A stretch of 64,000 bases of DNA from Pleodorina starrii (taxonomy: Eukaryota; Chlorophyta; Chlorophyceae; Chlamydomonadales; Volvocaceae). A model generated the notes under the pieces. That model saw only the letters and a program-made list of their open reading frames with translations, was not told the DNA's origin and did not search any database. This document shows, piece by piece, positions 48,274 through 58,208 of the stretch. Numbering within the stretch: position 1 is the stretch's first letter; the number at the start of each line of letters is the position of its first letter. The position numbers were made by a program, and so were the translations under genes. The stretch spans positions 1,029,001 to 1,093,000 of the forward strand of contig BRXU01000023.1 in the NCBI GenBank assembly GCA_030267565.1. Direction: 5' to 3'.

Positions 48274-49623
48274 GTCTTCCTCCTCTGCATCCGGGCTGAG
48301 TTGGAAAACGTGGAGAGCTTATCCATACCTTCAACTTCACACTTTTGCCTAGACGTAAGGATTCCGTTTTCGCTTCGCGCTCATATCGATAGCAAGATGG
48401 CAGCTGCGCTCGACCATGGACGTGGTCGGCCGTATGCAGGTCAAGGAAAGCGCAGGGTCGGAGGAGAAGAAGGGTGTTTACGTGTCGTCGACAGAAACAC
48501 ATGAACTGTCTGGCAGCAAGGGCACGGCGAACCTTGTCATGAAGTTCGCGAAGGGGAGTAAGAAGGAGGCTAGCGTCAACGTGCAGGAGATCAAGGGCGT
48601 CACGCGCGCATACACCGGTGAGTGCCGGACCTGCCGGAGAGGAGGGGAAGAGATGACGGTTTTACGTGCCTGGGTTGCGTAGGTGATAGGTGAGGTGGAT
48701 GGCGCCAGTAGAGCTAGTAGGCGTCGGCATACCACGACACTCCGTCCTCGGGCAGAGGGAGCCTTACCACCACTCCCCACACGTAAGGAGACACCTTCCT
48801 CGCCCTCCATCATTTTTGTCCATCTTTCTTGTTTCCCAACCAACACCTACCGCCAACCACCCAACCAACAACCGCACCAGCGGACGACGATGGCAAGTTC
48901 GTGCCCATCATCGCGTTCGAGTGCCGTGGATTGGAACCCATCGCCTTCCACCCAGAGGTAAGAGTACGACCTGAGTACGACAACCCGAGTACGGCAAGAG
49001 CCCACGTAGATCGTTACCCCACCAACTGCATGGCCGGGCAGCTGGCAGCGGCGCCTGCGCTCCCCACCCCCCAGCTCTCACCCTTCCGGCATGCGCTGCT
49101 GTACCGCCCGATCTGGGTAGGATCGCTGGGTGGATGCCGCGATGGCAGCGATGGGGGCGTGTATGGCCACTGGCCAGTGGGGCGTGTGTGGCCACTGGCC
49201 AGTGGGGCGTGTGTGGCCAGTCGGGATTCGGCGGCGGGGAGGCGAAGCAGGCGGCGCTTTCTGGGGTAGGGAGCGGGGTAGGGAGCACCCGACTCCCTGC
49301 GTTGGTCCGATCACCCTGTTGGCAGTGGCTGTGGCTGATGGCCCCGGCCTCGTCCTCCCGCGCACGTGCCTGCGCGTACCTGAAGACCCTAAAGGGGCGT
49401 GGGGGGTAATGTGCGCTCGTGTGTGTGTGTGTGTGTGATTACGTGTGCCCTCACGTGACACCCCGCATGGCAGGGCGACTGGCGCGTGGTCAGTACGGGA
49501 GGTACGAAGTACGACAACGTTGACCTGAAGGAGCTGGAGTGGAGCGACTACTGCGAGAAGGCGGCGGCCAGCGTGGGGGTGTACGGCTTTGAATCCAAGT
49601 TTGAGCTGTACCGCGGATCCTGA
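48274..49623 (+). CDS. CZIB/UPF0587 (DUF866) family protein without its CXXC motifs; first exon not found
   Basis: Visible exons: 48274-48354, 48440-48617, 48881-48957, 49474-49623; GT-AG junctions with matching phases (0,1,0). The first visible exon begins after a CAG acceptor and has a stop just upstream in frame, so a short exon with the Met must lie further left and was not identified. The product resembles eukaryotic CXXC-motif-containing zinc-binding protein (human C1orf123/CZIB). RAELENVESL matches the family N-terminus, ELSGSKGTANLVMKF the central strand, AFECRGLEPIAFHP the signature block, and LEWSDYCEKAAASVGVY the C-terminal block. The family's two CXXC pairs are absent: the first site reads VKESAGSEEKK and the second MKFAKGSKKEA. 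The gene is therefore a diverged member unlikely to bind zinc in the usual way; its role is unknown. It converges on the BASS4-like gene 1.2 kb away. Confidence 0.8.
49150..49217. repeat. 25-bp palindromic tandem repeat, CZIB-like intron
   Basis: Two full units and one partial unit of ggccactggccagtggggcg tgtgt. Each unit contains the palindrome CCACTGGCCAGTGG. It lies in the intron 48958-49473. Confidence 0.85.
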
Positions 49624-50033
49624 TGCTGCCTGCCGCGGATCTTGATTACCCGTTACATACCAGAGCGTCCACCCATTGCTGGATCTGGAAATCCCCTCGC
49701 AAAGCGAGGATTGGGGGACTCTAGCGGACCCTAAGGAACTCTAGCGGGCACAGGGCCAGGGACCGGGGCACAGGGCCGGGGACCGGGGCACAGGGCCGGG
49801 ATCGACAGGTCACAAGCGCAAAGACATGCACCTGACGGACAGACTCAACCTTGACCCCGACACTGACACGGAGACGAAACAAAGGGGGCCGAACACGGAC
49901 GCGAGCGCACTCCTGCAGGATTCCTGCCCGTTAGTACGACTTGTACTAACGGAGGTACGACATCCTGTGTGTGAACACGGACACCGCGATACCAGCCCCC
50001 CGGCGGCGCGTCGCGACGGTGCAAGAAGACGTG

Positions 50034-50038
50034 TGTAA
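50034..50038 (+). terminator. Possible TGTAA polyadenylation signal of the CZIB-like gene
   Basis: TGTAA is the usual polyadenylation signal in volvocine algae. This copy lies about 410 bases after the stop codon at 49623, a plausible 3'-UTR length. A five-base motif is weak evidence by itself. Confidence 0.3.
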
Positions 50039-50503
50039 CACATACGGCGGCGGCACGTGCCTGCGGCAGGCGGCGCGCCGTCTTTGGCGGTTTCGGAGGT
50101 CTGGCTGGGGCCTGGGCCGCTGGGCGGCGGCGGCGGACGCCGTAAGGGAGGGGACTGGGCACGGCGCTGGCGCTGCTCTGGCGGTGCTGCTGGCGGTGCT
50201 GGAAGGAGGCCGCTTCTTCCCATTTGGGAGGCGTTCTTCTTGCTTCCACCCACCCTCCACCCCCCCACCCCACCCCATCCCAGGTAACTGCGTTGCGTTC
50301 CCTCGCCCCGGGCCGTTCTTCTTACCCTCCACCCCCCCACCCCCCACCCCCGAGCGACCCTCAGCGGCCCTCATCCCGCCGCCGGCCGCAGCGCCTCGAC
50401 GGCACCGCCGCCTTGACCGCTGCCGCCTCTCGCCGCTTCCGTTGTCGTCGCTGCGGCCTCTCGCCGGCGGATGTGCTCCAGCCACCTACAGCCAGCCGGG
50501 TCG

Positions 50504-50590
50504 GGTTGGGTTGGGTTGAGTTGGAGCGGGTTGGGTCGGGTCGGGTTGGGTCGGGTCGGGTCGGGTCGGGTTCGGTTGGGTTAGGGTCCC
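50504..50590. repeat. GGGTT/GGGTC pentamer array
   Basis: A run of 5-bp units gggtt and gggtc lies between the convergent CZIB-like and BASS4-like genes. It looks telomere-like in strand asymmetry but does not match the algal TTTTAGGG repeat. Confidence 0.85.
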
Positions 50591-50842
50591 GAGTGCGTGA
50601 AAGAGGGCACGGGGAGATGGGGGACTGCTGGAATCCCCCTCTCCCGACGCGGACCTCCTCCCCCACAGCGTTAGTCCGGGATCCGGCCTCCTCTTTTTAG
50701 TTCAGTTCAGCTCCCTCCTCTCCCCCTGGCACCAACGCCCAGACCTTGCTCACAGCCTCCCCGGCACCCTCCTCGGCACACGCCCACCCACCTGCCTACC
50801 CAGCCACCCAAGCCACCCACCCACCCACCCACCCAACCCACC

Positions 50843-53800
50843 TCACCCCACCCACCTGGACACCAGCCAGAAGTCCACGCACGTCTGCGCCAGGTGACTG
50901 AACACCGCCGTCACCGCCGCGCAGCCCGCCGCCTCCGACCCCACCTGCATCACCACAACGATCCCTGTCGGTCGCAATTTTACCGCATTTGCAGCTGGGA
51001 TCCGCAGGCTGTACCGTACGATGCCGTGTTCTTTGTAGTAAAGAGATAAAAAAACAAAATGCATGCATGCGTGTGGAACTGCGGATGCGTGTGCACTGGG
51101 TTTGATTGCGGCGCCTCACCGCCGGACCCAGCCGACCCAGCACCGCCATCGCCACGGGGAGGGTCTTCTGAGAGGCTACCACGATGAGGGCGCGGCGGGT
51201 GGGAGCAGCGACCCGCGGGTCGGTGCCACCCAGTCGGAATACCTGTGTGTGTGGGGGGCCGCACAGAAGGCGGGTGCAAGGGCAGGGCTAGATAGTAGAT
51301 ACGGGGCGGGCGGGTGGAATGGTGGGGGCAACGAACCGCAAACGAAGGAACCGCAGCGGGCCCCTTTCTCCTCCCTTCTGTACCTCTCTCTCTCACTTCG
51401 GGGGCAACATCAAACTGAACGCAAACGAGCCCACTTACCCTCCGCTGGCCGCACCCTCCCCCCCTTCTCTCTCATCCCCTCAATTCCCTCAAGTCCCCCT
51501 CCCTCCCCCGCCCGCTCCCTCCACTGCCCCGCCCCTTTCCTCCCCTCCCCTCCCCTACCAACATCGCACTGCACGCACACAATCTCGCCCCTCCCCCGCC
51601 CCGCTCCGGCCTATACGTGGATAAAACCCCTCTCCCGCCCACCGCCTCCTTTTCATATAAAGGAGCATATCACTCCCTGAACCCCCCCCGCCGCCTCCTT
51701 TTCATATAAAGGAGCATATCACTCCCTCCCCCCCCCCGCCGCCGCCTCCTCCTCCGCACCTCCGCCGCTGCTCCGTTGAGGACCAGGTAGGCGGCATGGA
51801 GCACCAGGGAGCAGCCCACTGCGGCCGCCAGTGCCCCGGGGGCCACCACCACCCCCTGGGCGAGCGCCTTGCTCACCTGAGAACAGAGGGGGGTAATAAG
51901 AACGGCCCGGGAGGGGAGGGGAGGGTAATAAAAACGGCCCGGGACGAGGGAAGGAGAGAGGAGGTGGGGGGGTATTTGTGAGCGTGTGTGTCTCTGTGTG
52001 TGTGTGTGTGCAGGCCCCCAGGGGCCCCGGTCGGGATTTCCTCTCCCCCCCCCCGCCCCTACCTGCATCCAGGGTACCAACGACAGCAGTCCGCCGCTGA
52101 TGACACTCAGAGTGCGGCGGTTCGAATCCACCCAGCTGCGCAAACCTGGCGGAGCGGGAGAGGGAGAGGGGGCGGGAGGGCGGGAGCTTCTCGATTTGGG
52201 CTTTGGTTTGTTTTGGTTACTGTTTATTTCTCTCAGGGTTTCGGTCTCTCAGGGCTTCGGTCTCACGACCCCGTCAACACCCACCTGAGGAGCTGGGGGC
52301 GCCTTTCCCCCCCCCCCGCGGCTCCTTCCGGCCAAACCCCCGCAAGGTGTTTGTGGATTGGACGCCCCCGCGCATCCCCCCCACTCCGATACCTGGGGCG
52401 GCTTTCTCCCGTCTCAGGGCCCGTTTCCCGCTTCACACTTTACTTAACCTCACTCGCCCCTCTGTCCCTCACCCGCCCCTCTGTCCCTCACCCGCCCCTC
52501 TGTCCCTCACCCGCCCCTCTGTCCCTCACCCGCCCCTCTGTCCCTCACCCGCCCCTCTGTCCCTCACCCGCCCCTCTGTCCCTCACCCGCCCCTCTGTCC
52601 CTCACCCGCCCCTCTGTCCCTCACCCCCCCCGCTGTCCCTCACCCGCCCCTCTGTCCCTCACCCGCCCCTCTGTCCCTCACCCGCCCCTCTGTCCCTCAC
52701 CCGCCCCTCTGTCCCTCACCCGCCCCTCTGTCCCTCACCCGCCCCTCTGTCCCTCACCCGCCCCTCTGTCCCTCACCCGCCCCTCTGTCCCTCACCCGCC
52801 CCTCTGTCCCTCACCCGCCCCTCTGTCCCTCACCCGCCCCTCTGTCCCTCACCCGCCCCTCTGTCCCTCACCCGCCCCTCTGTCCCTCACCCGCCCCTCT
52901 GTCCCTCACCCGCCCCTCTGTCCCACACCCGCCCCACTGTCCCTCACCCGCCCCTCTGTCCCTCACCCGCCCCTCTGTCCCTCACCCGCCCCTCTGTCCC
53001 TCACCCGCCCCTCTGTCCCTCACCCGCCCCTCTGTCCCTCACCCGGCGACACGCCCCTGAGGCTGCTCCCAACCAGAGTGGGCAACAAGATGCACTGAAC
53101 CAACTGAACCAACAGCGGCACTGGATCCAACTGTACGGCCGCGGCGGCGCCGCCGCTGCCGCCACCGACGCAGAAGCCGCCGAGGCTGGCGGAGGTCTGC
53201 GGGGGGCGGGGGTGTGTGGTGGGGCCGTTCACCCCGTGGCGTGATGAATCCGGATCCGGATCTGGAATTCTGGATTCGGATCCGGATCTGAATCCGGGTC
53301 GAGGACACGAGGACTCGAGGTCAGGGTCAGAGGCAGCGGAAAAGATCTGGAAGGTGGACTTGGCGACTACCTGGCCGGGAAGTGAGACTGCGACTGAGGC
53401 CGCCCTGCCTCCTCAAGTCCGAGTGTGTAAGCCCCTTGCCCTGTTGGACAAGTCAGACTCTACCGCCCATACTCTACCCCCCATACCCTACAACCCCATA
53501 CACACAGACACACACCCCCAACCTCGGTACGGCATCATCTGGATCACCGGTAGCACCCCCCTCCCTCCCTCCCTCCCCACCTCCCTCCCCACCTCCCTCC
53601 CCTCCCTCCCCAGCTCCCTCCCTCCCTCCCCACCTCCCTCCCCACCTCCCTTCCAATATGCACACCTGAAGTGCCCAGGGGAGGATGAAGGGCAACGTGA
53701 ACACGGAGGTTAGGTTGGTGGCGATGGTGAGGAGCAGAGCCAGGGCTGTATTGCCACCCAGCACCTGAGAGCAGGGTAGCAGGGGGCAGGGTAGCAGGGG

Positions 53801-56652
53801 GCAGGAGCAGGGGGCAGGGGGAGGGAAGGGGAGGCGGAGAGAGGAGGTTACAGAAAGCATGGAGTGAGGAGATGAAGCGGGAGAGGGCCAGGAGGAAAGG
53901 GGGTCGGCGGCGGGGGTACAGGGGCGGCTAGGGGCTCGGAGTTTGTACTGCTACGTCGTGTCACGGTCGTACAAACCTGTGTCAGCGCCACGCCACTCGA
54001 AAGCGTTGTTGGCATGCAGGCGAAGACCAACAGGCCTGCGGGTGGGATCCGGATCCGAATCCGGATCCGGATCCGGACGGGGGGTGGGATCGGGGGATGA
54101 GGTAGGGCCGCATTAGGGGTGGGGGAGGGGGGGGACGGGCCTAAGCAGGAGGCGGTGGTGAGAGCGGTGAGGGCGGGCCACCCGAGGGCAGCAGAGCGGG
54201 GCGGCGGTCGTATGGCACCAGCGCGTCTCTCCGTCTCCCAACTCCCAAACCTTGCCCTCCCCTCCCCTTCCCCCCGCCCCGTCCCGCCCCACCCTCCTTT
54301 GCCAGGTCGGGCTGTTGTACCCTCCCCCCTTGTACCCCCTGCCCCTCCCCCCGCCCCAAATACACACACATCCGCGGATGTCCCCCCCCTCCACACATAC
54401 ACACACTCACATGCACACACAGCCCTCCAATCGCACAGCTGCCCAGCACCGGAAGCCGGAAGTGCACTTCCGCTACACACGCACGCATACCTGCAGCCCC
54501 CCACCCCCACCCACACCCAACCCCGCGCCCCCACCCCCACCCCCACCCAAACCCAAACCCAAACCCGCGCCCACACCCCCACCCCCACCCGCACCCCCAC
54601 CCGCACCCGCACCCCCACCCGCACCCGCACCCGCACCCGCACCCACAACCCCGCCCGCCCAAAGCGCTCTCACCCAGCGCCAGACCCGGTGGCTGCAGCG
54701 GCAGAGCACCCGCCAGCGGTGCCGCGAGCGGAGTGATGATCAGAATGGAGGCCAGGCCCCAACAGATGGCACCTGCAGCAGCAGTAAGCAGCAGCAGCAG
54801 CAAGCAGCAGCAGCAGCAGTAACCAGCGGCAGCGGATGAATGAATGAATGAATGACGACGCGGATGAATGAATGGCGCAGCAGATGACAAAGCTTAACAC
54901 AGCATCAGCACAGCACAGCACAGCACAGCACAGCACAGAGCTTGAACTGGCGGATGAAGTGCGGTGGCACAGCACAAACAGCCGGACAGAGCGAAACACA
55001 AAGCACGGTGAACAGCCTAAACACAGCCCCCCCTCCCCCCGCCCCATCTTCCGCACGCTCCCCTGTCCTACGCATCCCCCCTCCCCGCCCCACCTTTCGC
55101 GCCCAGCGCCTTCTCCGCCTCCCCTCGCCGCAGCATCACTCCCTGGCGGGGCAGGACAGGGCAACGAGGCAACGTAGCACCGGTGATGCGGTAGCCGGGG
55201 GGCCGGGAGGGGCCGGGAGGGGCCGGGAGGGGCTGGGACCCGGGGGCCCGGGGAGCGGAGAGGAGAGGACCGGATAAGACTCAGCCGGGGACGATCGGCG
55301 AGCGGGCGGACGGGCGGGCTGGGAGCTTGGGATGCGAGAACGCCTCGATGTGTATTGGGTACGGATTGAGGCGTGATTGTACGGCACACGACGCGCACCC
55401 CCTGCGATGCGGCACGGCGGACACACTTCACCCACCCATCGGCCGTATATTGTCGTACACTGCCGTACCTGGAGTACAAAGATGGCGAACGTGACTGCGG
55501 ACTGGAGACTGGTCCGGGAGGCTGCCAGTCCCCACGAGGGCTGGCGGCGCAGGCATGTCGTACGGCGTGTCGCCATTCGCGTGTGGAGGCAGAGGATTGG
55601 GGAGCGGCGGGGGAGGGACGGGGCACGGGGGACGGGGGAGGGACGGGGCACGGGGCACGGGGGACGGGAGAGGGACGTCAGGCCGGCGGTCACCCCGTTG
55701 ATGGGTGGCAGGGGTAAGAGGTGGGGGTTAGGGGCGCACCAGAAGCTCCGAGGCGTCGAGGAATCCGCCGCCGTCGCCGCGGCCAGGGGCTTGCCCCCTC
55801 CCCCCACATGAGACAACCAGCTGCTGTATGTGGGGGCGACCACTCGCGGTATATGTATAGATATACCGCAGTACAGTTTGTCGTACATCGCAGCCAGTCA
55901 TACTCCGTACTGCACTTGTACCGCAGCCTCACCTGTACGGCAGCCGCCAGCAGCGCCGTTAGCAGCATCAGCGGCAGGTATTGCTCCGTCACTAGCCTCC
56001 GAAACCAGCCCGCCAGGCCGCCGACCGCGCCGCCGGTACTGCTGCTGACGCTGGCACCGCCGCCGGCGCCAGGCGCGGCGGCCGCGGCGGTGGCGGCAGT
56101 GGCATCGCTCTTCGCGTGGCAGGCGGTGCCGCCGCCGCTGCCGCTGGCAGCCGCGGCAGCGGTGGCGGTGGTGGCTTGGGAGCCAATTCTGACGACGCTA
56201 TCATCAGTACTGCTGCGTCCGTTAGAGTCAGAAGAGCTAGGGCTGGTAGTGGCAGATGCTGGTTCCGGAGCTGAGGCACCTGCCGGCGGGCCGCGAGGCA
56301 GGGCGGAGGAGCTGTCACTGCTGACGCAAGCGCCGCTGTCGGGGCTGCTTTGGTGTGCGCCCGGCTCCGGAGTTGCGTAGCAGGCAAATCGGTAGCGGGG
56401 ATGAGCTACCGATGCGATGCACGGGATGCTGCGCTGGAGGCGAAGAGCAAGGGCGAAGCCTTCGGGTGTTGTCGGAGCGGCATCGCCGATACAGCCGCGA
56501 GCCCCCGTCGTCGCGAGCAATCGCCAGCCGTGCGCTGGCACGGGAATTGAATTGCTGGGGTTATGCGTGATTCGGATGCCGTTCGCGTCGGCTGTTGCTC
56601 TGCCGCTGGGCGCAGGCCGGCAGGTCGGCCGATGCTGATTGAAGCACGACAT
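50843..56652 (-). CDS. BASS4-like plastid sodium/metabolite cotransporter
   Basis: Twelve exons reconstruct with consistent phases: 55933-56652, 55740-55820, 55469-55501, 55094-55142, 54674-54772, 53977-54035, 53666-53764, 53043-53196, 52063-52145, 51760-51876, 51120-51242, 50843-50944. They give 572 residues. The closest family is plant BASS4 (bile acid:sodium symporter fold, chloroplast envelope). Diagnostic matches are CMPTTLSSGVALTQ (about 334-347), GGNTALALLLTIATNL, SLVPWMQVSKAL and VASQKTLPVAMAV (about 520-532). Exon 1 (240 residues) is Ser/Ala-rich and low in acidic residues at its start, fitting a plastid transit peptide and linker, and ends in the first membrane segment (YLPLMLLTALLAAAV). 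Several further hydrophobic segments follow, as expected for a polytopic carrier. The transported metabolite is not known for this subfamily. Exon 2 (GGGFLDASELL) is the least certain; it was chosen for phase and for filling the gap in the plant alignment. Confidence 0.88.
51642..51729. repeat. 49-bp tandem duplication with an internal hairpin, BASS4-like intron 10
   Basis: Two copies of ccgcctccttttcatataaa plus ggagcatatcactccct. Each holds the short inverted repeat CTCCTTTT/ATAAAGGAG, which also contains a TATAAAGG string. It lies in the intron 51243-51759, so a promoter role is unlikely. Confidence 0.85.
52447..53045. repeat. 19-bp minisatellite (about 31 copies) in BASS4-like intron 8
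   Basis: Plus-strand unit cccgcccctctgtccctca; minus-strand (gene sense) unit GGTGAGGGACAGAGGGGCG. Variants occur near 52626 and 52924. The right end coincides with the exon 8 donor, and each unit repeats the donor sequence GGTGAG. Confidence 0.95.
53245..53300. repeat. GGATCC/ATCCGG hexamer array, BASS4-like intron 7
   Basis: Degenerate repeats of atccgg with gaattc-like variants, in the intron between exons 7 and 8. A second array of the same hexamer lies in another intron of this gene. Confidence 0.85.
54044..54080. repeat. GGATCC/ATCCGG hexamer array, BASS4-like intron 5
   Basis: Six near-perfect ggatcc/gaatcc units just upstream (in transcript sense) of exon 6. Same unit as the array at 53245-53300. 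Confidence 0.85.
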
Positions 56653-58208
56653 CCGGATAGTATGACGGAGACTTCACAAAAGATGTTTCCTATTATTAAG
56701 ACGCTCACATAAAGGTGTGGCTGTGTCCTATAGAGCCCGTAGCCGTGTTCTTGCAAGTTCGGCCATTTGCTTGCAGCCGATTTTTGCAGCTCCTAAGGTT
56801 TCAAAAATGAACAATGTTAGAGATATAGGTTAAGTTCACATTATCCAAGTGCTGGTAGGAGAAGGTCCTAAACGAACAGAAAGAAACACTTCCGTCGCCT
56901 GATGTTTGGCTGTCGGCGGTACGCTGGACGAGCTTACGACAGACGCGGGGTGGCGGGGAGCCGGACGACCCCGACCACGGCGATCATGTTTCCATAAAAC
57001 GCGGAGCGTCAGCGCGTGCGCGCCTCATCTGCAACTGCATTACAACGGCCTGTCCGAAGTCAACAGCCATCCGCGCAAACCTAAACCTCAGGGCCATCGG
57101 GCATCTGCGCTACAATCGACTCCCAGACCAGCACCTCCGTTGCCATCGCGGATTCGGCCCCCTACATGGCAAAAGAAATGCACCTACAGCCAACATGCCA
57201 CTTGCCTAATCCAACCGCGGTAGGCCGCGCCAGCATCCTGCACATCCGCTGCGAAACCAGCACGTGTCGTCACACGTACCGAACGCAGGACACAGCAGTC
57301 GCGGTTCGATCGCTCAAACGCCCTTCGTGCCGTGTACAACCTCACTTCATATTGTTTTTGGGCTGCGAGTAAAGACACCCCTAGGCCGCAGCTCCACAAA
57401 ATCCGGCCTTGGCACGGAAACCGACGAAGCAACGGTACGGCAGCCCTCGGCATCCCTTCGAGCTAGACGACCAGCCCGCCCTCGCCACCCCCAGCCCGCC
57501 GCGCGAAAATGGCGGGTGACAAAAATTTTACACTTTCTGATCACTTTTCACGATAACTGCTGAAAGGCACCGCGCCTCAACAACTCTTCCCCACGACGTC
57601 TGTCGGCCGGCTGACTGACTGTAGACGTATAGAGCCACCCCAGCCCTGACAGCCCTTCACCTTCACACCCTGTCCCAACTCGCAGCCATGCAGTCAGGCG
57701 GCCACGCAGTCAGGCAGCCAGGCAGGATGGCAGCCCGTTCGAGAGCCAGCCCGTTGAGAGAGCCCATATCCCCCATATCGCCCCTCATCGCCACTCAATC
57801 CTCCTGGGGGCGTTCAATCCGGAGGAGGAGGATCCACCCAGCCACCCACTCAGCCACCCGCCCGCCCATCCGCCAACCTAGCCGACCGGGGTGGCGCGAA
57901 GGAGCATGAGCAGCTAACCGGGTGGGTCCAAGGCGGTGCGCTGAGAGCGCCCTGAGAGCGCCCTGAGAGCGCCCTGCCCTCCTGCGTGCGCATGTGTACG
58001 TGTGTGTATGTACATGCGCGCGTCGATGAGCTCCTTACCCTTCTCCCTCCCTCTCCGGGACATCAGGAACAATCCAGGGGCGGCTCCCTCTCCACCCAAC
58101 CCAGCCACAACCCAACGCCCCCTTCCCACACGCCCCCTTTCCCCCAAACGTCTCCTCCCCCACCCGTCTCCTCCCCACCGCTCTCCCCCTCAGCCCCACG
58201 CAGCCGCC
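56653..58208. other. Spacer between the BASS4-like and PSB33-like genes
   Basis: 1.6 kb; the start of the BASS4-like gene at 56652 faces the 3' end of the PSB33-like gene. AT-rich sequence at 56640-56900 is a likely promoter. Open frames here have no family match. Confidence 0.55.

Larger units (their letters stand above)
49624..50842. other. Convergent 3' spacer between the CZIB-like and BASS4-like genes
   Basis: Contains a 20-bp repeat (three copies, 49746-49800), the TGTAA candidate at 50034 and the GGGTT/GGGTC array. No gene is supported. Confidence 0.6.

Noticed and set aside
51642..51729. TATAAAGG as a promoter
   Set aside because: It is inside an intron of the BASS4-like gene and part of a short hairpin duplicated with the 49-bp repeat.
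52106..52125. Perfect polymerase III B-box (GGTTCGAATCC)
   Set aside because: It lies in a conserved BASS4-like exon (VDSNRRT), with no A-box or stem partners.
51988..53244. Plus-strand 418-codon open frame made of PSVPHPPLCPSPAPLSLTR repeats
   Set aside because: It is the 19-bp intron minisatellite of the BASS4-like gene read on the wrong strand.
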